Under the pieces are notes generated by a model. That model saw nothing but the letters and a program-made list of their open reading frames with translations. It was not told the origin of the DNA and searched no databases. Shown here piece after piece: positions 41,633 to 50,284 of a DNA stretch of 64,000 nucleotides (the first letter of the stretch is position 1; every line of letters begins with the position of its first letter). The DNA is from Hyphomicrobium sp. (GTDB taxonomy: Bacteria; Pseudomonadota; Alphaproteobacteria; Rhizobiales; Hyphomicrobiaceae): assembly GCA_016716675.1 (NCBI GenBank), contig JADJVG010000008.1, forward strand, positions 62,001 to 126,000. The letters are read 5' to 3'. The position numbers were made by a program, and so were the translations under genes.

Positions 41633-42709
41633 TCAATGTTTAGCTAAGGCGTCGCTAACTTGATCGAGCAGGCTTAGTGCATTGGAAAAGTCGGGCACTT
41701 CGTCTAGCAGCCCGGCGGCCTTGCGCAGTTCGGCCTCCCGAACCAAGCTTGGTCTAATTTCATTCGGCCTCGTTAGAAGAACCAAATCCTCAATTTTCCA
41801 AGCATGAGATTGCGTGGTCATCCCGATGGGGCCGGCTGCCTCAAACTCCCTGATAGCTTCGAGGGCGCGAGCCGGCTCCTTCCTAGCGATTTCACGCGAG
41901 CGCCGGATGGCAGTCATGGCTTTCAAGATGCCTTCACGGTTCTTCTGCCAATGCCGCAGAGTGGTGACTAAACAGACGTTCAATTCGTAGGCTGGCGACG
42001 ACGTCACATCGACGAATGGTGATGGCATGTCCGGCGCCGATTGCTTGAGGGCGAAGTCCGCAAACGGTCTGAGGATGCTGGCAGACTGGATGCGTCCCTC
42101 CAGCAGTGCAGCGATGACATTCTTGGGATTATTAAAGGGGATCAGGTTCAGCTTCTTGTCTCTATGCAGGTCGAGTTTGTTCATGACTTGCAAATTTGTG
42201 AGCAGTGCCGATTCAAGGATGGTTCCGCGGCTATACCCAATAGGACCATATATCCAATTCGATGCACTTTCTCTCCGTGCAATCAATCTGACTTGAGCGC
42301 TGGACCGCGTCGTGATCGCTAGGATGACAAGCGGCGAGCCACGCGCTATGCTATCGACGACCGCAGCTAGCGCAACAATACCCAAATCGGCCTTGTCGTC
42401 GAGTACGGTCGCCAAAGCGCCTTTGCCTCCGACCGCGTAGACCGGTGAAAAGTCGAGACCCTCTGCCTTGTACAAATCCCAAATCATGGGCAAAAAATCG
42501 GTGCCGGGCCATCCCAAGCTGGCCGACCAGAACCGCTTCGACTCGTCGTCGTTATGATTGATCGGCACCGCAAAGCGGATGCTGGTTGGCAACGAATGCA
42601 GCCAAGCCGCGTAACTCAGCGGCAGCCCCAAGATGACCACGATCGCGGCCACCAGAATGTTTGGTCGAAGTTTTGAGGTGGGAAGCGACGCATTTCGGAC
42701 ATCACTCAT
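41633..42709 (-). CDS. Membrane-anchored NMT1/THI5-like substrate-binding protein
   Basis: 358-residue protein with the plan of ABC-type binding proteins of the NMT1/THI5/SsuA group: FLPMIWDLYKAEGLDFSPVYAVGGKGALATVLDDKADLGIVAL, then SSAQVRLIARRES and GYSRGTILES, then a C-terminal helical lobe. The N-terminus has a long hydrophobic helix (about residues 19-38) with no clear signal-peptidase site, suggesting a retained anchor. No permease or ATPase gene is adjacent; its partner is the hybrid kinase downstream. I infer a ligand-sensing role. The ligand is unknown. Confidence 0.8.
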   Translation of the reverse strand: MSDVRNASLPTSKLRPNILVAAIVVILGLPLSYAAWLHSLPTSIRFAVPINHNDDESKRFWSASLGWPGTDFLPMIWDLYKAEGLDFSPVYAVGGKGALATVLDDKADLGIVALAAVVDSIARGSPLVILAITTRSSAQVRLIARRESASNWIYGPIGYSRGTILESALLTNLQVMNKLDLHRDKKLNLIPFNNPKNVIAALLEGRIQSASILRPFADFALKQSAPDMPSPFVDVTSSPAYELNVCLVTTLRHWQKNREGILKAMTAIRRSREIARKEPARALEAIREFEAAGPIGMTTQSHAWKIEDLVLLTRPNEIRPSLVREAELRKAAGLLDEVPDFSNALSLLDQVSDALAKH

Positions 42710-43065
42710 GTCCCTACTCCGAGGCCCAGGATCAGCCCCTTATAGCTAGATGAATTCGCCGCAAAAGTGAATGCGGAAGCGAGCGCAAGCGCGCTGTGGG
42801 CACGCAGCAGGGGTAAGCTTTATCCTATCAAGGACGTTGTTCTGGAACAGAGTTTCTGATCTCGATTGCGCAGGCGAACAGATACGATAGGCTCATAAGC
42901 CGTATTCAGATAAAAAAAGGGGGCGGTTCGCTTAAGACGGGGCGCAGCAGTTCCGCAGGCGCAGTCGGTCATGAGAAGTGCCAGAAAAGCACATTCACTG
43001 ATCGATGGATGCAGGCGGACCTGCCTCATATAAGTGCGCGTCGAGCACCCACATGAGTGCAACAC
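42710..43065. other. Intergenic region upstream of the binding-protein gene
   Basis: About 355 bp with no supported gene. It should carry the promoter of the binding protein/kinase pair near its left end. An A-run (AAAAAAAGGGGG) lies near 42910. Confidence 0.4.
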
Positions 43066-43416
43066 TCAGGCGCCTCGGACATGAGTTATCGCGTACCCCA
43101 AATAAAGGAGCACTGCCGCACAGAGAAAAAGGAATGCACCAGCAAGTCTGGCCGACCAGCCTGTCGTGGGCTCGCGAGCAAATATCTGATTTCCGAAGTA
43201 GAGCTTGCCTGAGCACATGGCGGCCGCTCCGATAAGCAAGCCAGCAACGATCCAAATCACGAACATGATAAACGACCGGTCAGGTCTCAGCGCGCCAGCA
43301 AATGCTGCCACGCAGCTCGCAAGAAAGACCGCCGACGTGAGCCAAAAGATGACGTGTGCGGCAATGGCATAGCGAGGCCATTCTGGTCCAAAGATTGGAC
43401 GCTTTGCCGTGGTCAC
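43066..43416 (-). CDS. Small four-helix membrane protein of unknown function
   Basis: 116 residues from GTG 43416, chosen because AGGGAGG stands 7 bases ahead; a TTG 21 bases further up has no such site. Four hydrophobic helices are visible (about YAIAAHVIFWLTSAVFLASC, FIMFVIWIVAGLLIGAAAM, and two toward the end). No motif allows a functional call. Confidence 0.65.
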   Translation of the reverse strand: MTTAKRPIFGPEWPRYAIAAHVIFWLTSAVFLASCVAAFAGALRPDRSFIMFVIWIVAGLLIGAAAMCSGKLYFGNQIFAREPTTGWSARLAGAFLFLCAAVLLYLGYAITHVRGA

Positions 43417-43580
43417 GCGCGTGCCTCCCTCAGTCAATATGCTTCGAACGTTACCTTCGGAGCCGACAGATCACCTCGGTGGAGCGCATCCTTCTCTATC
43501 CAGAATTGATAAGCGCCATTGTCGCCGAACGGCCAAATGGAACCGGGCCGACAGGTGGCGGTCCAAATGAATTTCTGGTA

Positions 43581-44357
43581 CTATTCGCCGCTCAGCCGGT
43601 TCTTACGCATCCACTCGTCGAAGTCCTCTTCATTGATGTCATCGTCGAAAATCCAAGTGCCCAAGCCTGCAAACAGGAAGCGCACGAAGAAGAGTTCGCT
43701 TCGACCTTGGGCCCTCAAGTAAGCCTCGAGCTCTTTCGGCTTGGGACCTCTAAAGGGGCCTGCCAAACCGGGCAAAGGTGGAAGCGGATGGATGCCGTTC
43801 GCCCCGTAATTCGCGATGTCCTCGTTCAATTCATTGATGAAGAAGATATCGCTTGAACCGTACGGGCAGACCTCGCTTGGATCATAGCCAACGCCGCCGC
43901 GTGCATACCGATTGGCTCTCCAGTTTGCCGCGAAAGACAGTATGACATTCTCGTCGAACTCAGAGGGTTCAAAGGACGGATCTTCGGCCTTGCTGTAGAC
44001 ATAGCAAGCTGGCTCCGCGCGCATGAACAGCTTTACCGCGGTCGCTGCGTCGGTGGTCGGTTGGCTGAGCAGCCACAGCACGACCTCCTCGGCTCGATCC
44101 CAATTCAGATTCTGGGCTGCTGCATCGACGACGTCCGCTGGCTGCGTCTTGAGCCAATTGATCATCCGCTGCGCAGGAGAAAGCGATTTGACGAGACCAA
44201 GATTGTGAGCGGTTGTTCTAGCGGCTCCGCCGTTCAGCACGCGTCCGAAACGTTCGGAGTCATAAGCCGGCGCGCCGATTGGCGCTACTGCAGTCTCGCC
44301 TTCTGGCTTTACCGCCGAGGTGCGAAACCAGTCGATCCAAAAAGAATAGTTGCGCAT
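43581..44357 (-). CDS. DUF4274-like domain protein
   Basis: 258-residue soluble protein. The central stretch (about residues 65-115: MINWLKTQPADVVDAAAQNLNW through VVLWLLSQPTTDAATAVKLFMRAEP) matches my memory of the DUF4274 pattern, a helical domain with conserved Trp, Asp and Gln-Pro. The rest is acidic and Pro-rich. Function is unknown. Some DUF4274 proteins occur as single accessory genes, as this one does. The family call is moderate; a profile search would settle it. Confidence 0.65.
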   Translation of the reverse strand: MRNYSFWIDWFRTSAVKPEGETAVAPIGAPAYDSERFGRVLNGGAARTTAHNLGLVKSLSPAQRMINWLKTQPADVVDAAAQNLNWDRAEEVVLWLLSQPTTDAATAVKLFMRAEPACYVYSKAEDPSFEPSEFDENVILSFAANWRANRYARGGVGYDPSEVCPYGSSDIFFINELNEDIANYGANGIHPLPPLPGLAGPFRGPKPKELEAYLRAQGRSELFFVRFLFAGLGTWIFDDDINEEDFDEWMRKNRLSGE

Positions 44358-44718
44358 GCGGAGCCACCGTTGGGAGCATCATTTTTGATATAGGAACGCC
44401 AAAAAGTTAAAGTTCCATGGCTTCTGCTGCGCAACGAACGGGTTTGGTGCACCTATCCTGACGAAGATTATTGATATGGGTCGCAGTTCCACCAGCTGCA
44501 GACGCGAAACCGGCGCGGCCAACGATTTCCGACAACGGCTCCTCCTGGCCCATCGCGCCTTGGTTGCTATGATTGCTGATGGTTGCAAAGCGGGATTGAA
44601 AGGCGCTGTCGTCTGCACTCGATACGGATCAAGGCTGCGGTCGCCGTCTCCACACAGTGGTTCTGTAACAGAGTGATGTTGATGGCCATGTCGGCTCCCG
44701 CGCATGCCGTCGCTGTTA
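44358..44718. other. Intergenic region, no supported gene
   Basis: About 360 bp. Short overlapping ORFs on both strands have no ribosome binding site and no familiar product. Confidence 0.4.
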
Positions 44719-45360
44719 TCAGCCAACGAGTAGCGGCGTCTCGCCAATCATGCTGCGGTCTTCGATTTGGTTGAGCAGGAAATCCGCGACGTTGCCGCGC
44801 GAGGTGATGCCGCCGTGCCAGTCTTTCATGTCGGGCAGGGCTTTGTAGAGTCCGTTGGCGGGACGGTTGGTCAACAGGACTGGCCGGACGATCGTCCACT
44901 CAAGGCCGCTCCTCATGATGATGTCTTCCGCGATGTCCTTGTCGCGGTAGAGGCGCTGCAGAAATGCCGGATACAGCAGGTAGTCGTAAAGTGGCGTGAT
45001 GTGGCCACGACTATTTCCGGCGCCCGCGCCCGTCACCGCGATCAACCGCTTGACGCCGGTCGTTTTCATGGCGGCAACGAGTTCGCGGGTCGCGGTTGAA
45101 AACAGCGTAGTGCCGAAAGCGACATCGTGCAGTGAGGAGACGCCGAGTGTCTCGACCACCACATCGGCGCCGTGCAGTGCTTTCTTGATATCTGTACGCG
45201 AGCGCGCGTCGCCCGCGATCTTGTGCAGCCGCGCATAGTTGCCCGGCATGTCGGCGGCCGAGCGCGAGAAGGCCCGAACGTCGTGACCAGCCACGATGGC
45301 CGCCTTGACAGTTTCAAGCCCGATACCTCGGCTGGCGCCAACAATGAGAATTGTCGCCAT
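44719..45360 (-). CDS. NAD(P)-binding (NmrA/SDR-like) protein
   Basis: 213-residue Rossmann-fold protein of the atypical short-chain dehydrogenase / NAD(P)H-binding group (PF13460-like). The dinucleotide-binding motif is VGASRGIGLETVKAA at residues 7-21. ADVVVETLG and VKRLIAVTGAGAG follow, then SGLEWTIVRPVLLTN, typical of these proteins. It lacks the full Tyr-x-x-x-Lys catalytic pair of classical SDRs. The substrate is unknown. A degenerate fragment of a homologous gene lies at 46679-46741. Confidence 0.85.
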   Translation of the reverse strand: MATILIVGASRGIGLETVKAAIVAGHDVRAFSRSAADMPGNYARLHKIAGDARSRTDIKKALHGADVVVETLGVSSLHDVAFGTTLFSTATRELVAAMKTTGVKRLIAVTGAGAGNSRGHITPLYDYLLYPAFLQRLYRDKDIAEDIIMRSGLEWTIVRPVLLTNRPANGLYKALPDMKDWHGGITSRGNVADFLLNQIEDRSMIGETPLLVG

Positions 45361-45814
45361 CGCGTCCTCGCTCTATTGCAGCCCATCAGAGCGTCAATTT
45401 GGCCGAAACGCAACGCGTGCAATTACGTATGTCTTCATGCCGGAGAAGCTCTTAGTGTTTAGGCGTTCACGGCGAGAATGATAGGCGCCATAACCGGCAT
45501 CGGGCTGAGAATACTCACTGTCCTTTTCACGTCGTCGTCTTTTCAGCATGGCTCGGCGACAAGAACGATCGCTGGCTCATGTCACACCGGCCGAATCAAT
45601 GTTAGTGGCGCTGCATGTCGCGCTGCTTGTCCAGCGACTCCCGTATCGGGCAGCATTTTACCTTCATTGCCTGTTGCGTGATCGACACGTGCACACATTG
45701 AATGCAACGTGGATGCATTTTTTACATGCATAAGAGGCCTGGCCTGATACCCATAAAGTATAAAAGAGGGAGAAATAATAGAACATTGAGTTTTGTAGAC
45801 GGGGAGGACCACAT
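45361..45814. other. Divergent regulatory region ahead of the outer-membrane protein gene
   Basis: About 450 bp, AT-richer near 45700-45790, with no supported gene. Two ATGCAT palindromes lie seven bases apart near 45713-45731 and TATAAA at 45759-45764 could be a -10. GGGGAGG just ahead of the next start is a strong ribosome binding site. Confidence 0.4.
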
Positions 45815-46564
45815 ATGTCGCTACGTTGCAATGCTGCTGCTGCCGTCATGTCGCTTGCTTTGGCGAGTTCCATGCCTGCCAGTGACGCAGCAGCTGGTGA
45901 TGGATTTGGGAACCAAAATGTTTTCAGCGCGAGTCCTACGGTAAATTGGACCGGTGTTTCGATCGGGGCGCACGGCGGCTGGGTCGATGGGGACGTTGAT
46001 TTTCCCGACACGCCGGCATATCCGGACGGGCCGCCTCGGCCAGATCTTTCGGGCGGCCTCATTGGCGGTCTGGTGGGCGCTGCTTACCAATTTGGCAGCT
46101 TCGTGCTGGGCGCTACTGCTGATCTGTCCGGCATGGATCTGAAAGACACCGTTCGGGATGGTAACTATCTGAACGAGACGGCGGAGATCGATCAGCTTAT
46201 TACAGTGCGTGGCGTGTTCGGCTTGGCGCTTGGCCGGTTCTTGCCCTATGCCACGGTCGGTTGGGCCTGGGGAGATCTCACATACGGTGCCGAATGTGCG
46301 GATGCGGCGGCCGTGCCGTTTGGTGGCTGCGGCAAGCCCGGTCCACGGTCTTATAGCGATGATGTGAGCATGGACGGTATTGCCTACGGTCTCGGGCTCA
46401 AATACGCGATTGACGATCATTGGAGCGTCGGTGCGGAGTATTTGCGCATCGATTTCGACAATGCCAATTACACCAATGGTCCTTTGGCGGCATGGCCGGC
46501 CAGTGTTCGGCCGATTACGAGCGATCTTGATGTCGCGCGCTTCACAGTTGACTGGCGTTTTTGA
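45815..46564 (+). CDS. Outer-membrane beta-barrel protein (Omp25/OmpA-like barrel)
   Basis: 249 residues with a signal peptide (about residues 1-26) and a small beta-barrel: alternating hydrophobic strands, Gly-rich turns (GGLIGGLVGAAYQFG; ALGRFLPYATVGWAWGD; YGLGLKYAIDDHWSVGAEYLRIDF) and a C-terminal FTVDWRF ending in Phe, the BAM recognition signal. This plan matches the Omp25/Omp31 family of Hyphomicrobiales. A strong ribosome binding site (GGGGAGG) precedes ATG 45815. It is a single gene. Confidence 0.88.
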   Translation: MSLRCNAAAAVMSLALASSMPASDAAAGDGFGNQNVFSASPTVNWTGVSIGAHGGWVDGDVDFPDTPAYPDGPPRPDLSGGLIGGLVGAAYQFGSFVLGATADLSGMDLKDTVRDGNYLNETAEIDQLITVRGVFGLALGRFLPYATVGWAWGDLTYGAECADAAAVPFGGCGKPGPRSYSDDVSMDGIAYGLGLKYAIDDHWSVGAEYLRIDFDNANYTNGPLAAWPASVRPITSDLDVARFTVDWRF

Positions 46565-46599
46565 TTAGACGCTCCAGTTTCTCGAAGACGATGGACCGT

Positions 46600-46653
46600 C
46601 CGTCCCCGCTCCAATGGGCGGGGAACGAGACCCGGTGATAATGAGACCCGGTG
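46600..46653. repeat. Hairpin plus short direct repeat after the outer-membrane protein gene
   Basis: TCCCCGC/GCGGGGA inverted repeat at about 46601-46623, followed by GAGACCCGGTG twice (46627-46637 and 46643-46653). No T run follows, so it is at best a weak terminator. Confidence 0.4.
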
Positions 46654-46678
46654 TCAAACACACATGGTGGCAGCGCGT

Positions 46679-46741
46679 CCGGGTGATGCCTGCGGTCTTG
46701 TGCAGTCAAGTATCGTTGCCGGGCATGTCGGCGGCAGAGCG
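46679..46741 (-). pseudogene. Relic of an NAD(P)-binding protein gene
   Basis: On the minus strand 21 codons read RSAADMPGND, T, stop, LHKTAGITR. They align without gaps to residues 33-53 of the NAD(P)-binding protein encoded at 44719-45360 (RSAADMPGNYARLHK...), 15 of 21 identical, with a stop in place of Arg. At DNA level a stretch of about 27 nt is nearly the same. No further homology is evident to either side, so this is a fragment of a decayed paralogue or a partial duplication. Confidence 0.65.
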
Positions 46742-46760
46742 TACGACAACCTAGGAGACT

Positions 46761-47180
46761 TCAAGCGAGCGCGGCTCTCAATTTTTCGGCGTTTGCGGCG
46801 AGGATGGCCGGATCTTCCATTTTGCCGGAATGCGATTTCAGCGGCACCCCGTCGAAGCGCGGGATGACATGATAGTGGAGATGAAAAACGGTCTGGCCGC
46901 CGGCTGGTTCGTTGAATTGCATGACGGTGATGCCATCAGCGCCGAACGCTGCTTTCGACGCCTTGGTGATCTTCTGGATCAGCGGCAAAAGTTTGGCGAG
47001 CACGGCCGGGTCGGCGTCGAGCATGTTGCGGGATGGTGCTTTCGGCACGATCAGCGCGTGTCCGGGCCCTTGCGGCATCACATCCATGAAGCAGATCGCG
47101 TCACTATCCTCGTAGACCTTGTGACACGGAATCTCGCCGCGCAAAATCTTGGCGAAAATATTGCTGCTGTCGTAGGTCAT
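46761..47180 (-). CDS. HIT family nucleotide hydrolase/transferase
   Basis: 139-residue histidine triad protein, likely a purine nucleoside phosphoramidase of the HinT type. The triad is His100-x-His102-x-His104 in VFHLHYHVIPR. The N-terminal FAKILRGEIPCHKVYED and the loop MPQGPGHALIVPK are typical of the family. It lies 115 bp past the COG3146 gene on the same strand. Confidence 0.94.
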   Translation of the reverse strand: MTYDSSNIFAKILRGEIPCHKVYEDSDAICFMDVMPQGPGHALIVPKAPSRNMLDADPAVLAKLLPLIQKITKASKAAFGADGITVMQFNEPAGGQTVFHLHYHVIPRFDGVPLKSHSGKMEDPAILAANAEKLRAALA

Positions 47181-47295
47181 GGGAGCCTCGCTACATGTTT
47201 GCGCAGACTTAGCGCGGCTTCGTGGTTCGGTAAAGCGGGGTTAGTCGTGGAATGTCGCGCGGGGCGTTGTGGACGATCGGTCGAAACCAACGGAC

Positions 47296-48468
47296 TCAAT
47301 CCTGTTCGTGACGGTAGGGGCCGAGCGCCGTCAGGTCGGCGTTGTTTTCCGTAATGAGTGCGCGTTCTCGCTTCAAGTAGCTCTCGACCGCGCGATGCAG
47401 GCCGGGGTCTGCGAGCCAGTGGGCGGAATAGGTTTCGACGGGCAGATAGCCGCGTGCCAGTTTATGTTCGCCTTGGGCGCCAGCTTCGACGCGCGCCAGT
47501 TTATGGGCGATGGCGTAATCGATGGCCTGATAATAGCAAACTTCAAAATGCAGAAACGGGTGATGTTCGATTGCGCCCCAATAGCGGCCATAGAGGCAAT
47601 CGCCGCCGATCAGATTGAGCGCGCCGGCGATATAGCGCTGCTCGCGTTTGGCCATCACGAGCAGGCAGTGGTCGCCCATCGTCTTGCCGAGTTCGGAAAA
47701 GAATTGGCGGTTGAGATAGGGCCGTCCCCATTTGCGATTTCCGGTGTCCATATAGAACTCAAAGAAGGCATCCCAGTGCGCTTCCGTGATGTCTTTGCCG
47801 GAGAGGTGCTCGATGGTGATCCCGGGTGCGAGTGCTTCCAGCCGCTCCTTGCGCACCGACTTGCGCTTGCGTGACGCAAACGTCGCGAGGAAATCATCGA
47901 ACGTCGCGTAGCTATCATTGTGCCAGTGAAACTGTAGGCCGGTGCGGGCAAGAAATCCGAGCGTCGCTAGACGGCGTTGCGCGTCCCGATCGAGAAACGT
48001 GAGATGCACTGATGATAAACCGTTCTGGCGCGCAACTTCGATTGCGGCGGCGGCCAGCAACTGCTCGTCGTTCGCGGCTGCCGGACCTGGGCGCACCATC
48101 AAGCGCGGTCCGGGCACGGGCGTGAACGGCACGGCGATTTGAATCTTGGGATAATAACGGCCGCCCGCTTGAGCGTAGGCTTCCGCCCAGGCGTGATCGA
48201 AAACGAACTCGCCCTGGCTGTGTCCCTTGACGTAACACGGCGCGACGCCGCTGATCGTGCCCGCCTCGTTTTCAAGCACCAGATGGCGTGGCATCCAGCC
48301 GGTGCCCTGGCCAACGCAACCGGCATCTTCGAGCGCTTTGAGAAAGGCGTGGCATACGAACGGATGATAAGGCGCACCGGCCGGATTGGCGCACGCGTCC
48401 CACCCGCTGGCCGCGATATCGGCGATCCGGGGAACGAGCTTTACGACAGTTTGGCGGACGTCCGTCAT
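47296..48468 (-). CDS. COG3146 GNAT-fold protein (PF04339)
   Basis: 390-residue protein of the COG3146/PF04339 family, a double-GNAT-fold protein distantly related to FemAB-type aminoacyl transferases. Conserved features include PYHPFVCHAFLKALEDAGCVG, FDHAWAEAYAQAGGRYYPKIQIAVPFTPVPGPRL, FASRKRKSVRKER, and the C-terminal GCLY-like GDCLYGRYWGA with FEVCYYQAIDYAI, ending in EGAQGEHK-like EAGAQGEHKLARGYLP. The substrate is not known. It is grouped with HIT, GDPD and RidA genes on the same strand. Confidence 0.9.
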   Translation of the reverse strand: MTDVRQTVVKLVPRIADIAASGWDACANPAGAPYHPFVCHAFLKALEDAGCVGQGTGWMPRHLVLENEAGTISGVAPCYVKGHSQGEFVFDHAWAEAYAQAGGRYYPKIQIAVPFTPVPGPRLMVRPGPAAANDEQLLAAAAIEVARQNGLSSVHLTFLDRDAQRRLATLGFLARTGLQFHWHNDSYATFDDFLATFASRKRKSVRKERLEALAPGITIEHLSGKDITEAHWDAFFEFYMDTGNRKWGRPYLNRQFFSELGKTMGDHCLLVMAKREQRYIAGALNLIGGDCLYGRYWGAIEHHPFLHFEVCYYQAIDYAIAHKLARVEAGAQGEHKLARGYLPVETYSAHWLADPGLHRAVESYLKRERALITENNADLTALGPYRHEQD

Positions 48469-48674
48469 GGTCCTCGGTATGTAGTGGGCAACACACCCAT
48501 TGCAAAGCGCTCCTTGCGCGCCGCTGGCACACTAGCGTCTAGTGCTTTCAGGCCTATGTGTTTTTACGCAACAGACTAGTCAAGGATCACCCTGCATCCT
48601 ATCTGTAAGCGGCATTTCTCCGGATTCGCGTGCTGCATTGCCGCCGGACCGGAGGCCTTGGAGGCTAGAACCAG

Positions 48675-49487
48675 ATGTCGCGGATGCGTGTCGTTGTTAT
48701 GGCCATAGTGGCCGTTGTGCTGACCGCCGGAGTGGCGGCGGCGGAAGACGGCGTGAAAATCGGCCGCAAGTCGTTCTTCGCAAAGTTCGTCTCGGCTGAA
48801 AAAGTCGAGGGCGCGGCGGCGCTGCAATACGATCAAATGACCCGACAGGCCTTTCAGAAGCATGCCCTGCTCGACGCCCACGATCCGCAAGTCAAGCGCG
48901 TGCGCGAAATCTTCGAGGATCTGTTTCCGCACACCTTCAAGTTTAATGATCGCGCCAAAGATTGGAAATGGGAAGTCAATGTTCTCAGGTCGCCATCAAT
49001 CAACGCGTTCTGCATGCCGGGCGGCAAAATCGCCGTCTTCACCGGCATAATCGAACAACTAAACCTGACGGATGATGAACTCGCGATGATCATGGGCCAC
49101 GAGATGGGCCATGCGTTGTGGGAGCACGCACGCGAACGTGCCGCGAAGGTCAACCTTACGAACATCGGCAGCCGCGTTGTCGGTGGCCTATTGTTTGGTC
49201 AAACCGGCGAAATGATCGGCGCCGCCGGATCGAGTCTCGCGGCGCTGAAGTTTTCGCGCAACGATGAGACAGAGGCCGATCTGATCGGCTTGGAGCTTGC
49301 TGCGCGTGCGGGCTACGATCCGCGCGCCGGGATTACGCTCTGGCAGAAGATGGCCCGCGCCGCCACGGGCGCGCCGCCCGCATGGTTCTCGACACATCCG
49401 TCGAGCAAGACGCGCATCACCACGATCGAGAAAAACTTGCCAGACGTGATGCCGCTCTATGAAAAGGCCAAAGCCGAGCGCGGTTAA
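48675..49487 (+). CDS. M48 family metalloprotease, exported
   Basis: 270-residue zinc protease resembling LoiP/YcaL/BepA without a TPR domain. The signal peptide is about residues 1-23. The zinc site is His142-Glu-Met-Gly-His146 in MGHEMGHALWEHARE, and the third ligand is a Glu in DETEADLIGLELA (about 200). It ends with the usual THPSSKTRI segment. Periplasmic proteolysis of misfolded envelope proteins is inferred. GGAGG lies about 10 bases ahead of ATG 48675. It is on the opposite strand to its neighbours. Confidence 0.92.
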   Translation: MSRMRVVVMAIVAVVLTAGVAAAEDGVKIGRKSFFAKFVSAEKVEGAAALQYDQMTRQAFQKHALLDAHDPQVKRVREIFEDLFPHTFKFNDRAKDWKWEVNVLRSPSINAFCMPGGKIAVFTGIIEQLNLTDDELAMIMGHEMGHALWEHARERAAKVNLTNIGSRVVGGLLFGQTGEMIGAAGSSLAALKFSRNDETEADLIGLELAARAGYDPRAGITLWQKMARAATGAPPAWFSTHPSSKTRITTIEKNLPDVMPLYEKAKAERG

Positions 49488-49530
49488 GGCGACGGCGGGC
49501 CGGTCCGCAGCCAGCAGATAGCTAAAGGGG

Positions 49531-50280
49531 CTACGGCTCGAAGCCTTCAAAGATCATGGCGTCGGCATATTTGGCGGCGTGGGCGCGATCCTTCGGCGTG
49601 CGTACCGTCCAGGTGAACAGTGGCAAACCCTGAACGTTGCGGACGTACTCGGTCACGGGCGTCGGCAGCGCACTCAGTTGGTAGGCGTAGAAATCGGGCG
49701 TGGCATCAGCGGATTCCAGCAGGTCGCGCAAGCGGGCGGCACGTTGCTTTGAGACTTTGCGGTGCCACCATCCCGCGCCAGAGAAGCTCCCCGAGACGAT
49801 ACCGCGCGGAATCCTCGGTGCGAGCGCGCGCAAGGCGGTCATAACGTCGGGATCGAACGACATCAGGGCCAGCGGGCCCGGATAGGTGTTGGCCAGTTTG
49901 GCAATGCGTTTCAAAAACGTCATGTCGGGCGGCGCCCATTCGCTCTTGATTTCGGCGAGTAGCGGCACGGCGCCGTCCACGAGATCCAGCATCTCGCCGA
50001 AAGTCAGGATGGGTGTGTCGCACTGCTTGTAGCGCAAGCGTTTTAGGTCTTGCTGTGCGAGCGTGCTGACTGGGCCATTGCCCTCGACGAGGCGTTTCAG
50101 TGTCTCGTCGTGGAACACGATTGGAAGGCCGCCCTGGGCGGGTCGTAAATCACACTCGATGCCGTAGCCCTTGAGGAGCGCGGCATCGAACGCGGGCGCG
50201 GTGTTCTCGATGATGCCGCGAGCCGCTGCATGCAACCCGCGGTGCGCAATGGGCCGGAGGAATGCTGCGCGGTCGAGCAT
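49531..50280 (-). CDS. Glycerophosphodiester phosphodiesterase
   Basis: 249-residue GDPD-family TIM barrel that splits glycerophosphodiesters into glycerol-3-phosphate and an alcohol. Catalytic and metal residues lie in IAHRGLHAAARGIIENTAPAF (His, Arg, Glu), GIECDLRPAQGG (Glu, Asp) and VFHDETLKRL (His). ATG 50280 is preferred; the longer frame reads into the ridA stop. It follows ridA by 4 bp. No signal peptide, so cytoplasmic. Confidence 0.92.
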   Translation of the reverse strand: MLDRAAFLRPIAHRGLHAAARGIIENTAPAFDAALLKGYGIECDLRPAQGGLPIVFHDETLKRLVEGNGPVSTLAQQDLKRLRYKQCDTPILTFGEMLDLVDGAVPLLAEIKSEWAPPDMTFLKRIAKLANTYPGPLALMSFDPDVMTALRALAPRIPRGIVSGSFSGAGWWHRKVSKQRAARLRDLLESADATPDFYAYQLSALPTPVTEYVRNVQGLPLFTWTVRTPKDRAHAAKYADAMIFEGFEP

Positions 50281-50284
50281 GGCT

